DNA of 64,000 nucleotides from Falsirhodobacter sp. alg1 (lineage in GTDB: Bacteria > Pseudomonadota > Alphaproteobacteria > Rhodobacterales > Rhodobacteraceae): assembly GCF_000739715.2 (NCBI RefSeq), contig NZ_BBJC02000005.1, positions 32,480 to 96,479 of the forward strand, given 5' to 3'. A model generated the notes under the pieces. That model ran no database searches and was not told the origin of the DNA. It was given only the letters and a program-made list of their open reading frames with translations. The first letter of the stretch is position 1. Each line of letters opens with the position of its first letter. A program made the position numbers and the translations under genes. Of the stretch, positions 1 through 8,440 are shown piece by piece.

Positions 1-161
1 GGGGAGGGGAAGTGGCTCCGATGCGTGGCGAAGCTACATACGCAGGGCAACGAACAAGATAAACTATTCCCGTGAACTTCTCTTGGCACAGGGTGTTGTG
101 TTCGATATCTGATTCAGCTCCGCCTTCGGGCACTATCCATATTACGCCGGGGGCGGACCAT

Positions 162-1007
162 ATGAAGTTGCTACTGATCGAAACGGGGGGCACCATAGTG
201 ATGGCGCCCGGTCCCGATGGTCTGGCACCCGTAGCCGGTTTGCTGGATCGGGCCATTGCGCACCGCACGCAAGGCATTGATCTGCGCCGTGTTACATTCG
301 ATCCGCTGGTGGATAGCGCGGAAATGGGCCCTGCCGAATGGAACGATATTCTGGATGCCATAACCGCCGCACCCGATCGTGTTGCGCTTGTCACCCATGG
401 CACCGATACGATGCCGTTCACGGCGGCTGCAATCGCTCAGGCGCTGGCGGGGACGGGGCATCGCGTCATTCTATGTGGGTCCATGCATCCGCTAGGGCAG
501 GGGGGGGATGCCGAAGGTAATCTGGATCTGGCGCTGAATGCCGCCGCCCAGACCGAGCCCGGTGTATATCTAGCATTTGCGGGTAGGCTTTGGCCTGCAG
601 CGGGGTTGGTCAAACGGCATAGCAGTGCCAATGAGGCGTTTGCGTCGGTAGAACAGGACCCGCTATCCCGGCCGATACGGGCCCGTTTCGATGCGCGGCG
701 TCTGGCCATTCTCACCCTGACCCCGGGGATCCCGGCCGCTGCATTGCGCGCTGCATTGTCGGAGCTGGACGGAGCTGTATTGCGTGTGTTCGGAGCAGGC
801 GGCGCGATGTCGGACCCTGCCATTCATCAAGCGCTGGAAGAAGCAGTCTCGGCAGGCAAACCAATACGGGCTGTCAGCATGTGCGAAGGGGGCGGTATCG
901 CGCCGGGCACTTATGCATCGGGGGCTGCCTTATGGAAATGCGGGGTGACCTCGGGGGGTAAGGAAACACCCGAGGCCGCCTTGATGCATCTGTGGCTATG
1001 CACATGA
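162..1007 (+). CDS. Asparaginase/glutaminase-family amidohydrolase
   Basis: A 281-residue protein of the bacterial L-asparaginase family, which hydrolyses asparagine (and sometimes glutamine) to the acid and ammonia. Both family signatures are visible: ETGGTI at residues 7-12, with Thr11 at the nucleophile position, and THGTDTM in the first third. I chose the ATG at 162 because GTIV-type family N termini begin here; an upstream in-frame start at 72 would add 30 residues with no family resemblance. The protein has no signal peptide, so a cytoplasmic type I-like role is likely. It is shorter than the usual 320-350 residues, so the C-terminal domain is reduced. It converges on the YHYH gene. Substrate specificity cannot be read from the sequence. 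Confidence 0.85.
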   Translation: MKLLLIETGGTIVMAPGPDGLAPVAGLLDRAIAHRTQGIDLRRVTFDPLVDSAEMGPAEWNDILDAITAAPDRVALVTHGTDTMPFTAAAIAQALAGTGHRVILCGSMHPLGQGGDAEGNLDLALNAAAQTEPGVYLAFAGRLWPAAGLVKRHSSANEAFASVEQDPLSRPIRARFDARRLAILTLTPGIPAAALRAALSELDGAVLRVFGAGGAMSDPAIHQALEEAVSAGKPIRAVSMCEGGGIAPGTYASGAALWKCGVTSGGKETPEAALMHLWLCT

Positions 1008-1030
1008 GGAACCGGGCAGCCCGGTCCCTC
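1006..1030. terminator. Bidirectional terminator hairpin between convergent genes
   Basis: GAGGAACCGGG pairs with CCCGGTCCCTC around a three-base loop, with one A-C mismatch. It begins inside the stop codon of the asparaginase gene and lies just before the end of the convergent YHYH gene. No long T tract follows on either strand, so strength is uncertain. Confidence 0.5.
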
Positions 1031-1037
1031 ATGCATA

Positions 1038-2033
1038 TCATGGAAACATCGGGCTGGGTGTTCCCGAAAGGCATTTGACCGCATAGGGGTAATCGGCGGT
1101 CACATAGTAGCCGTACTGACCATCGATCGTCATCCCGTTGCAGGCATCCAGATCGCCCGATCCTTCGGCATAACGATAATCGCCGATAAACTGGCCATTA
1201 TAATCGTCGGTCAATACGTTGCCGGTTTTATAGGGCGTCTCATACCCCTCCACATCTTGGCGTTTGCCTTCACGCAGCACATAGCTGCTTTTGGCAGCGC
1301 GGACCGTGCCGTCGGCATCGGTAAAGCAAGGGCCGTACAGCGGAAAACCGTCGCTTGCGAAACCGATAACCGGTGACACACCATTCGCCTTGCAGTCCAG
1401 GCTTTTTTCCAGATCCACCGTCGGTGTATAAAGAACCCGCGGGGTCGAGTGGTAATGGTAGACGCCTGTTGCCTGAACATGCGCGTAATGCGTATCGAAC
1501 CGGAAGCTCGAATTCAGCGGCGATCCGACGTTGTAGCGCCATGGATGGTTGATCACACTTGGGCCACCACCGCAGCCGATCATTTCCCGGCCGGCAGGTT
1601 GCTGGCCCTCACCAAAGCACGCGGCGGGATAGGCTTCCCACATCACACCGTTCAACATCACGGCTGTTGCCCCGAGCCCGAGGCTGCTTGGTTCGTCCGC
1701 GATTTCGGGGTGCCGTGTCACGGTCAGCGTTTCGTCATAAACGCCCATTTGGTTTGGCCAATGAACCCCTTCACCCGCATCATGACTGGGGATCTGGTTG
1801 ACGTGCATCGTGCATGTATCGGCGTCGGCTTCGATATCAAACTTTCCGTCGAATTTGTTGCCCGTCGATACATCCGTCATACTGGAGGTATAATTGCCGA
1901 CGTAGGCCCCGCAATCCGGTGCACGGCTATGCAGTACGGCATCGGTGATGTCGGTTGTGGTGCCATCCTGCGCGAATGCGGCCATTGGCAAAAGCGTGGC
2001 GCCAATCATGGCAATGGCAGAGGGTCGAAACAT
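1038..2033 (-). CDS. Exported YHYH-domain protein
   Basis: A 331-residue secreted protein. Residues 1-21 form a signal peptide ending AFA. The YHYH signature is at residues 192-195, within a histidine-rich stretch (THYAHVQATGVYHYH) typical of the YHYH domain family. Seven or more cysteines in the mature part suggest disulfides in the periplasm. YHYH proteins have no settled biochemical function; metal binding by the histidines is an inference. It is the last gene of a five-gene minus-strand set after cytochrome b561, 21 bases downstream of it. Confidence 0.8.
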   Translation of the reverse strand: MFRPSAIAMIGATLLPMAAFAQDGTTTDITDAVLHSRAPDCGAYVGNYTSSMTDVSTGNKFDGKFDIEADADTCTMHVNQIPSHDAGEGVHWPNQMGVYDETLTVTRHPEIADEPSSLGLGATAVMLNGVMWEAYPAACFGEGQQPAGREMIGCGGGPSVINHPWRYNVGSPLNSSFRFDTHYAHVQATGVYHYHSTPRVLYTPTVDLEKSLDCKANGVSPVIGFASDGFPLYGPCFTDADGTVRAAKSSYVLREGKRQDVEGYETPYKTGNVLTDDYNGQFIGDYRYAEGSGDLDACNGMTIDGQYGYYVTADYPYAVKCLSGTPSPMFP

Positions 2034-2054
2034 GATAAACTCCTGATGGTTGGT

Positions 2055-2651
2055 TCAATCAAATCTGGAAGTACGAGGATTGGTCATGCGGCGCAGGATG
2101 TTATCCCGGCGAACAAACTGGTGATAAAGGGCGGCACTGATATGCAGGGCAATCAGGACCCAAACCACACGAGCGCCGCCCGTTTTGTGGATGAAGTCCA
2201 TCACACTTTCAAAACTTTCCCATGTAATGCCGAACCACCCCTCCACGATTGTCGTGAAAATCCAGGTTTCACGGAACGGGGGCAGGTCGAACAGGAAGAA
2301 CAGTCGTGCCGAGCCGCCCGTACCCAGATATCCGGTCAGCGGAATAACGATCATCACAGCATAAAGGATCAGGTGAACCGTGCTTGCGGCCAGATGCTCC
2401 AATCGTGATCCCTTGGGCGGAGACGGCTGTCGATCGACCAGTTTCCAGATGATCCGCAGTGCCACAAATACGATCACCGAAACGCCAATCGCCATGTGCG
2501 TGGAAATCAGGGTGCGGCCCAGATCACTTCTCGGCGCTAAAAACCATTCGCGGCCGAAGATCAGCGCATAATTCGCAATAAAGGCGAAGGCGACGATCCA
2601 GTGCAGCGTGATCGCGATTAGCCCGTATCCGTGTTCGGTGTTCCTGAACAT
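2055..2651 (-). CDS. Cytochrome b561 family protein
   Basis: A 198-residue inner-membrane di-haem cytochrome b of the CybB type, which passes electrons between the quinone pool and periplasmic partners. Four hydrophobic segments are visible. Candidate haem ligands are the His in LHWIVAF (about 17), in STHMAIG (about 51) and the pair in ALHISAALYHQF near the C terminus. It sits between an exported sulfatase and an exported YHYH protein in one transcriptional direction, so it may serve a periplasmic redox reaction of that operon. The partner is not identifiable from the sequence. Confidence 0.88.
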   Translation of the reverse strand: MFRNTEHGYGLIAITLHWIVAFAFIANYALIFGREWFLAPRSDLGRTLISTHMAIGVSVIVFVALRIIWKLVDRQPSPPKGSRLEHLAASTVHLILYAVMIVIPLTGYLGTGGSARLFFLFDLPPFRETWIFTTIVEGWFGITWESFESVMDFIHKTGGARVVWVLIALHISAALYHQFVRRDNILRRMTNPRTSRFD

Positions 2652-2662
2652 TCCTGCCCCCT

Positions 2663-3961
2663 CTATCCGGCCTGTTGTGTAGCCAGTCTGGCATGAATTT
2701 CGCTTAGGGTATCAATTTCCTGCTGTTCGGATGCATTGATGCCGTCTGCCAGCAGGTTTTGCTGCTCTCGGGGGTCGGTAGCCAGGTCATAAAGTTCGGT
2801 CGTTCCATCCGGCAATACGACCAGTTTCCGATCTCCCTGACGCACGATCCAGCCGTACACGTCAGCCCGCCTTGGTGGGTCATCGGAAAACTGCTCGGAA
2901 TAAATGTAGGTACGTCCGGATTGGCCCCCATGCAGGACAGGCAGAAAGCTGATGCTGTCGGCCACATCTGTTTTGGCGCCAGTGATCTCGGCCACGGTGG
3001 CAAAAATATCCGTGGTATTCACAAGGGCGGACGTGCGCCCGGGCTGTACATCCTTACCCCAGATGATCAGCGGAACATGGATACCGCCTTCGTAGATGCT
3101 GCCCTTGGCGCCGTGTCGGCCATAGATATTGCGGGCCACCTGCGCAGGTGTTCCGTTGTCGCCAACAAAGATGAAAACAGTATTGTCCCGCGTTTCTGCG
3201 TCCATCGACGCCAGCATCCGTCCGATCTCGGTATCCAGCGCCTGTAGCATCGCATTGTAATAGGGAAGCGGATTTGCATCGATCGCCTTATGGTCATCCG
3301 TCAGATCATGAAAGCTGTGAAGATTTTCGGGCGGCAGATGAAACGGCGCATGCGGGGCGTTATACGCAAGCCACAGGAACCACGGTTTATCCTGTGCACC
3401 GGTCCATTGAATTGCGCGATCCGTGAACTCGGTGGTGGCATAGGTGTCGACCTTTACCTCATGCTCATCCTCTATCGCGGTCCAGTGGAAATAGTCGGGC
3501 ACACCGCCACGGAATATGCCGAAATAATCAGGCACGCCCAATTGACGTGGGTGGTCATAGCCCATGCCAGCGCCGGCAAGATGCCATTTTCCGATCAGGT
3601 TCGCACTATAGCCTGTCCCCGCCAGCGCATCGAACAAGCTGGGCGTGTCCGGGTCCAGCCCGTTATCTCCCCTTATCGCCACAACCCCGCCAACACCTGT
3701 TTTAATGCCATATTGCCCCGTCAACATCGTGGCGCGTGTCGGTGAACAGACAGGTGCTGAATAGGCGTTGTCAAAGACCATACCGCTTTGGCACATCGCC
3801 TCGATATTCGGCATCGGCGCCTGCTGGTCCCCTAGCGAATAGCAATTGGATGCATCGATCCCCATATCATCCGCAATGATCAGCATGACGTTGGGTGCGG
3901 CCATGGTTGCGGCGGGACACAGCCCTATTGCCAATGCGGTTGCGGTCAGGCTGGCTTTCAT
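2663..3961 (-). CDS. Exported arylsulfatase-type sulfatase
   Basis: A 432-residue periplasmic sulfatase that would hydrolyse a sulfate ester. Residues 1-22 are a signal peptide (cleavage after TMAA). Metal-binding residues appear in IIADDMG (about 28-34). The formylglycine motif CSPTR is at 72-76, so this is a Cys-type enzyme that needs an activating formylglycine-generating enzyme, which is not in the window. VGDNGTP and KGSIYEGG further on are typical of the family. I start at the ATG that opens the signal peptide; a longer frame to 4033 would overlap the DedA gene and spoil the signal. It is the third gene of a minus-strand set. The natural substrate is unknown. Confidence 0.9.
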   Translation of the reverse strand: MKASLTATALAIGLCPAATMAAPNVMLIIADDMGIDASNCYSLGDQQAPMPNIEAMCQSGMVFDNAYSAPVCSPTRATMLTGQYGIKTGVGGVVAIRGDNGLDPDTPSLFDALAGTGYSANLIGKWHLAGAGMGYDHPRQLGVPDYFGIFRGGVPDYFHWTAIEDEHEVKVDTYATTEFTDRAIQWTGAQDKPWFLWLAYNAPHAPFHLPPENLHSFHDLTDDHKAIDANPLPYYNAMLQALDTEIGRMLASMDAETRDNTVFIFVGDNGTPAQVARNIYGRHGAKGSIYEGGIHVPLIIWGKDVQPGRTSALVNTTDIFATVAEITGAKTDVADSISFLPVLHGGQSGRTYIYSEQFSDDPPRRADVYGWIVRQGDRKLVVLPDGTTELYDLATDPREQQNLLADGINASEQQEIDTLSEIHARLATQQAG

Positions 3962-3996
3962 CTGGATTGTTCTCCGGGTCAATAAATCGGCAAAGA

Positions 3997-4608
3997 TCAT
4001 GATCGTTTTTCCATATCGGCGGCTGCACGCCATCTGCCATGCAGATGTAACAGCGTCCCTATGGCCACGGCTGCTGCCAGAACCACGCCGAAAAACTGGC
4101 CAAGGATATTTGCAAGCTGTTCAAGCTGGGTTGCGAATACATATCCAAGACCAACGTAGGCAAAGGTCCAGATGGCGGCTCCGGGTATGGCGGTGAACGA
4201 AAAGCGACCCCACGCCAGTCCGCCGGCCCCGCATAGATAACTGACATACGGACAAATCGGGCTCAGGATAGTATGGCTCAGCAGCACCGCAACCGTGCCG
4301 CGTTGCTGCAGCAGTTCCTCACCACGGCCCATCGCGTTTGCCATACGGGACGATCGCCCCATAAAGGCCATGAGGCGCGGCCCTGCTGTGCGGGCAAGGG
4401 CATAGGCAAGCTGGTCGCCCATCACAAAAGCCATGAACGCTGTCATGAAGACCGCAATCAACGACAGATCATCGGAAGCCGCAAAGCTGCCTGCCGTCAA
4501 GACAAGGATCGACGCCGGTACAGGAACCGCCAGACACGCCAGTGAAACGACGGCGAAAATCAGGGTCAACCCGTACTCTGGGACCAGCGCAAGGATCGTT
4601 TCGGTCAT
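3997..4608 (-). CDS. DedA family membrane protein
   Basis: A 203-residue inner-membrane protein of the DedA/VTT family. It has about five hydrophobic segments and the family-like stretch with PVPAS near residues 29-33, GDQLAYALAR, and a G-R-F-pattern before the last membrane segments. DedA proteins are linked to lipid (undecaprenyl phosphate or phospholipid) flipping and membrane homeostasis. It overlaps the upstream 119-residue gene by four bases (ATGA), so the two are probably translationally coupled, and it ends 35 bases before the sulfatase start. Why a DedA protein accompanies an exported sulfatase is not clear. Confidence 0.85.
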   Translation of the reverse strand: MTETILALVPEYGLTLIFAVVSLACLAVPVPASILVLTAGSFAASDDLSLIAVFMTAFMAFVMGDQLAYALARTAGPRLMAFMGRSSRMANAMGRGEELLQQRGTVAVLLSHTILSPICPYVSYLCGAGGLAWGRFSFTAIPGAAIWTFAYVGLGYVFATQLEQLANILGQFFGVVLAAAVAIGTLLHLHGRWRAAADMEKRS

Positions 4609-4964
4609 GGCTGGCCCTCGCGATAGATTGCGGCGCGTTCGCGAATGGCTGCCGTCAACTCCTCCATTGATATGCCAAGATCCTGCGCCACCTGCCGCAA
4701 ATGGCGGCGGTCATCCGCACCGGGTTCAAGATGCAGAAAATCGAAAACAAGCGGTCTTGGCAGATCATAGGTCATGACGATGAACTTCGGCGTCATCCAG
4801 CCTTTCAGATCCACATCGACATTGCGCGGATCATTGAAATAGATCAGATCCTTCAGGAAATGCGTTCCGAACCACAGCGCCAGAATGGTCGTGGCCACAA
4901 AAACGACCAACGGTAACCAGTTCTCTCGGCCAAAACGTATCACGGCGGATGATCGGCGTTTCAT
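4605..4964 (-). CDS. Hypothetical single-pass membrane protein
   Basis: A 119-residue protein I do not recognise. It has a basic start (KRRSSAVIRFGRENW), one membrane segment at about 17-37, and a soluble part predicted to face the periplasm, with the stretch GWMTPKFIVMTYDLPRPLVFDFL and a helical, charged C terminus (ISMEELTAAIRER). It is the first gene of the minus-strand set and shares an ATGA overlap with DedA. The coding potential is supported by this coupling and by the codon use matching the neighbours. Confidence 0.7.
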   Translation of the reverse strand: MKRRSSAVIRFGRENWLPLVVFVATTILALWFGTHFLKDLIYFNDPRNVDVDLKGWMTPKFIVMTYDLPRPLVFDFLHLEPGADDRRHLRQVAQDLGISMEELTAAIRERAAIYREGQP

Positions 4965-5254
4965 GAACCCTCAATGTTTCGTATTATCCTGTGATCGGCA
5001 GCCTATCACGCGATGAGTTATATCCCATACGGTTATCAATTGGGTTTCCGTCGCGGATATGAGCCGTTCTTTCAAAATGATCTTTAGGGCATGTGAAATG
5101 CTGAACGGCGGTGTTTTCACCACCTTACGCCGGATTATCGGGGCAAAACCCTATAACCACCCGTTATGACAAAATCGTTGATGGCTTTTATTCCATTGTC
5201 TCACCATAGCGTGATCGCTTAGAAGGGAACAAAATTCAAGGGGAGTGAACCTTC
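4965..5254. other. Divergent intergenic region (small membrane protein / TAXI)
   Basis: 290 bases between two genes reading outward. It must hold both promoters. I see a short GGTG-TTTT-CACC hairpin near 5110-5121 and an AGGGGAG ribosome site just before the TAXI start at 5255. No convincing operator or RNA gene was seen. Confidence 0.4.
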
Positions 5255-6262
5255 ATGGCGATCCGTTTCAAACCGCTGGTTGCAGTGGCTGTTGCCGCAG
5301 CAGTCCTGACCACCGGCGCAATTGCTCAGAACATGTCGTTTTTCCGTATCGGTACAGGCGGTACTGCGGGTACCTATTACCCGATCGGTGGCCTGATCGC
5401 GAATGCACTGTCCAATCCCCCCGGTTCGCGCGCCTGCGAAGACGGCGGCTCCTGCGGTGTACCCGGCCTGATCGCCACGGCTGTTGCGTCGAACGGATCG
5501 GTTGGCAATATCAACGCCATCAAATCCGGCGCCATGGAAAGCGGCTTCACCCAAGCAGACGTTGCCACATGGGCGCAAACCGGTACGGGCATGTGGGAAG
5601 GCCAACCCGCAGTTGAAGAGCTGCGCATGATCGCCAACCTCTACCCAGAGAGCCTTCATCTTGTCGCAAGTGCTGAATCCGGCATCCAATCCGTGGCAGA
5701 TCTGGCCGGCAAACGCGTCTCGATGGATGAGCCTGGCTCAGGCACGCTCGTTGACGCGCGGATCATTCTGGCCGGCTATGGCCTGTCGGAATCCGATGTC
5801 AAAGCGGAATACCTGAAGCCCGATCAGGCGTCGGACCGGATGCGCGACGGCGCTATGGATGCGTTCTTCTTCGTTGGCGGCTTCCCGGCCGGTGCAATTG
5901 CCGAACTGGCCAGCCAGGAAGATATCCGCCTAATCCCGATCGATGGTGAAGGTGCGGATGCGATCCGTGCCGAATATCCCTTCTTCTCGGCCAATACCGT
6001 TCCCGCCGGCACATACGAAGGTCAGGACACTGATGTCACCACGCTTTCGGTTGGCGCACAGATGGTCACCAGCTCCAAACAACCTGAAGAGCTGATCTAC
6101 AACGTGACAAAGGCGATGTGGAACGACAACACCCGCAAGATGTTCGATGCCGGCCATTCCAAAGGCAAGCAGATCGTTCTGGAAAATGCAACGGCAGGTG
6201 TAGGCATCCCGTTCCACCCGGGCGCTGAGCGTTTCTACCGCGAAGTCGGTATCCTGCAATAA
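5255..6262 (+). CDS. TAXI family TRAP transporter solute-binding protein
   Basis: A 335-residue periplasmic binding protein. Residues 1-24 are a signal peptide ending AIA. The mature start FRIGTGGTAGTYYPIGG is the hallmark of TAXI (TRAP-associated extracytoplasmic immunogenic) proteins, as is VSMDEPGSGT in the middle. It would capture an organic acid or amino acid for the fused permease encoded 72 bases downstream. Family members bind glutamate, glutamine or C4-type acids, but the ligand cannot be deduced here. The start is fixed by the signal peptide and an AGGGGAG ribosome site. Confidence 0.93.
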   Translation: MAIRFKPLVAVAVAAAVLTTGAIAQNMSFFRIGTGGTAGTYYPIGGLIANALSNPPGSRACEDGGSCGVPGLIATAVASNGSVGNINAIKSGAMESGFTQADVATWAQTGTGMWEGQPAVEELRMIANLYPESLHLVASAESGIQSVADLAGKRVSMDEPGSGTLVDARIILAGYGLSESDVKAEYLKPDQASDRMRDGAMDAFFFVGGFPAGAIAELASQEDIRLIPIDGEGADAIRAEYPFFSANTVPAGTYEGQDTDVTTLSVGAQMVTSSKQPEELIYNVTKAMWNDNTRKMFDAGHSKGKQIVLENATAGVGIPFHPGAERFYREVGILQ

Positions 6263-6285
6263 TATTGACGACATAGATTTCTGTT

Positions 6286-6315
6286 ACGGGGCAGCTTCGC
6301 GCGGCCCCGTTTTTT
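6286..6315 (+). terminator. Intra-operon hairpin with T tract after TAXI binding protein
   Basis: ACGGGGC (6286-6292) pairs with GCCCCGT (6304-6310), followed by six Ts. It looks like a true intrinsic terminator but lies between the binding-protein gene and its permease. Partial termination would give more binding protein than permease. Confidence 0.75.
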
Positions 6316-6334
6316 ATGACCATGGGAGATTGTC

Positions 6335-8401
6335 ATGCCCCCTGATACCGCAACACAAACACGCGCGTTAAGTGCGGAAGAGCTTAAGGAACTGGAAGAA
6401 AAGTTCGACCCCGAACTCCGTTTCCGGAATCTGGGGCAGGCGCTGACGATCCTGTCGGGACTGCTCCTTTTCCTGCTGTCCTGTTACCATTTCTATACTG
6501 CCGGTTTCGGCCTGCCGCGTACGGCGACCCATCGCGGCATCCACATGGCGACAACGCTGTTTCTCGTGTTTGTCAGCTTCTCCGCATTCGGGCGCCGAGA
6601 TACGAAGCCGGGTATTCTAGCCCCCTTCGGTTTGCCTCTGGCTGATTGGATTTTGGGGATCGCCGGTGCTGTCGCGGCCCTTTATGTGCCATGGATCTAC
6701 GAACAGCTGGCATTCCGCGTAGGCAATCCCACCACCCTTGATCTGGTTATGGGCACGACGTTGATCGTGACGCTGCTGGAGGGGGTTCGCCGTTCCATGG
6801 GGTGGCCGCTGCCCGTTATCGCGATCCTGTTCATGGCCTATGCCTATTTCGGGCAGTCCATGCCGGGGATTCTGGTGCATCCAGGCGCAAGCTGGCCGGT
6901 CATCGTCAACCATCTGTATCTGACATCACAAGGCATCTACGGCACCGCGCTCGGCGTGATTGCTACTTACGTGTTTCACTTCGTCCTGTTCGGGGTGCTG
7001 GCCACGCGGATCGGTTTGGGCCAATTGTTCATTGATGTGGCCTCGGCCCTGACCGGACGCTTTGCGGGCGGTCCGGCCAAGGTGTCAGTCGTCTCGTCTG
7101 CCTTGCTCGGCTCTATCTCCGGTTCTTCAATCGCCAATACGGTGACCACGGGCGCGTTGACCATCCCTGCCATGGTCCGTGTGGGATACCAGCGCCACTT
7201 CGCGGCAGCGGTCGAGGCGGCTTCCTCCACCGGCGGCCAGATCACCCCGCCGGTTATGGGGGCTGTTGCCTTCCTGATGATCGACTATCTGGGCCTGCCG
7301 CTGACAACGATCCTTCTGGCTGCGATCGTACCCGCATTCATGCATTTCTTCGGTGTGCTGCTTCAGGTGCATCTGGAGGCTCGCCGTCTTGGACTGCGTG
7401 GCCTGACGAAAGAGGAGTTGCCGAATGCCATGAAGGTCATCCGTGAAGGCTGGCTGTCGGTCGTGCCTCTCCTCCTGCTTATTGCCATGCTGATGAGCGG
7501 TCGGACGCCTTTCCTCGCGGCTTTCTGGGCAATCGTCTCCTGTATTGCCGTGCTGGTCATCCAGTCGGTCATGAAACACGGCCTTCTGGATGGCCTGAAG
7601 GATGCAGCGGTCGGTGTTTTCGAAGGTTTCGTCATGGGCGCAAAGCAATCGCTTTCGGTCACGGCGGCGGCGGCATTGGTCGGTATCGTAATCGGTGTGG
7701 TCACACTGACGGGCGTAGGTTTCAAGATCGCCTATATGGTGACGGGCCTTGCAACGGGCTGGGCGACGGACGTCTCGTCCATGCTGTCGGTTCTCCCGTT
7801 CGAGGTTATGAGCGTTGCATCGCTGACGCTGCTGTTCACGCTGATCATGACAGCAATCGTCTGCATCCTGATGGGCTGCGGCATTCCGACAACAGCCAAT
7901 TATATCATCATGGTTGCTGTAGCTGCACCAATTCTCGGCCTGCTGGGGGTAGAACCTATCGTTGCCCACTTCTTCGTATTCTATTACGGGGTTCTGGCAG
8001 ATGTGACACCGCCTGTGGCATTGGCTGCCTATGCCGCTTCGGGTATTGCGGGGGCAAATGCGTTCAAGGCTGGCAATACGGCGTTCCGTCTTTCGATGGG
8101 CAAGGCGCTTGTGCCTTTCGTATTTGTCTTTTCCCCTGCATTGCTGCTGGTCACGCCCGAATTCACCGTGCCCGCATTCATTCTGGCAGCCGGTGGGGCG
8201 ATGCTTGGCATCTTCGCGTTGTCGGCAGCTATCTCAAACTGGATGCTGGCCCCGCTTTATGCGTGGGAACGTGCACTACTTGTCATTGCAGCGCTGCTGC
8301 TGATCGCGCCTGCGTTGGTTCCGACGATCATCGGGTGCGCAATTCTGGCCATACCCTTCCTGCGTCAGGTTGCGGCACGCCGCCGGCCTGCCACAGCATG
8401 A
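6335..8401 (+). CDS. TRAP transporter fused permease (4TM/12TM, TAXI type)
   Basis: A 688-residue inner-membrane protein combining the small (DctQ-like) and large (DctM-like) TRAP subunits in one chain, as is usual for TAXI systems. Hydrophobic segments run from about residue 34 to the end. SSALLGSISGSSIANTVTTG and STGGQITPPVMGA near residues 250-310 are typical DctM-family substrate and sodium-site loops, and a second half repeats GCGIPTTANYIIMV and DVTPPVALAAYAASG. It is driven by ion gradients, not ATP. It works with the binding protein encoded just upstream. Confidence 0.93.
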   Translation: MPPDTATQTRALSAEELKELEEKFDPELRFRNLGQALTILSGLLLFLLSCYHFYTAGFGLPRTATHRGIHMATTLFLVFVSFSAFGRRDTKPGILAPFGLPLADWILGIAGAVAALYVPWIYEQLAFRVGNPTTLDLVMGTTLIVTLLEGVRRSMGWPLPVIAILFMAYAYFGQSMPGILVHPGASWPVIVNHLYLTSQGIYGTALGVIATYVFHFVLFGVLATRIGLGQLFIDVASALTGRFAGGPAKVSVVSSALLGSISGSSIANTVTTGALTIPAMVRVGYQRHFAAAVEAASSTGGQITPPVMGAVAFLMIDYLGLPLTTILLAAIVPAFMHFFGVLLQVHLEARRLGLRGLTKEELPNAMKVIREGWLSVVPLLLLIAMLMSGRTPFLAAFWAIVSCIAVLVIQSVMKHGLLDGLKDAAVGVFEGFVMGAKQSLSVTAAAALVGIVIGVVTLTGVGFKIAYMVTGLATGWATDVSSMLSVLPFEVMSVASLTLLFTLIMTAIVCILMGCGIPTTANYIIMVAVAAPILGLLGVEPIVAHFFVFYYGVLADVTPPVALAAYAASGIAGANAFKAGNTAFRLSMGKALVPFVFVFSPALLLVTPEFTVPAFILAAGGAMLGIFALSAAISNWMLAPLYAWERALLVIAALLLIAPALVPTIIGCAILAIPFLRQVAARRRPATA

Positions 8402-8405
8402 TACG

Positions 8406-8437
8406 ATATCCGGCCCCGTTTGCACGGGGCCGGATAT
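8406..8437. terminator. Bidirectional terminator between TRAP permease and mmsA
   Basis: A perfect 14-base-pair stem, ATATCCGGCCCCGT with ACGGGGCCGGATAT, around a TTGC loop. It sits between two converging genes three bases from one of them and can serve both. Confidence 0.85.
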
Positions 8438-8440
8438 ATT

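Noticed and set aside
4965-5254. A tRNA or small RNA gene in the gap before the TAXI gene
   Set aside because: No cloverleaf-like arms or terminator could be found; only short weak hairpins.
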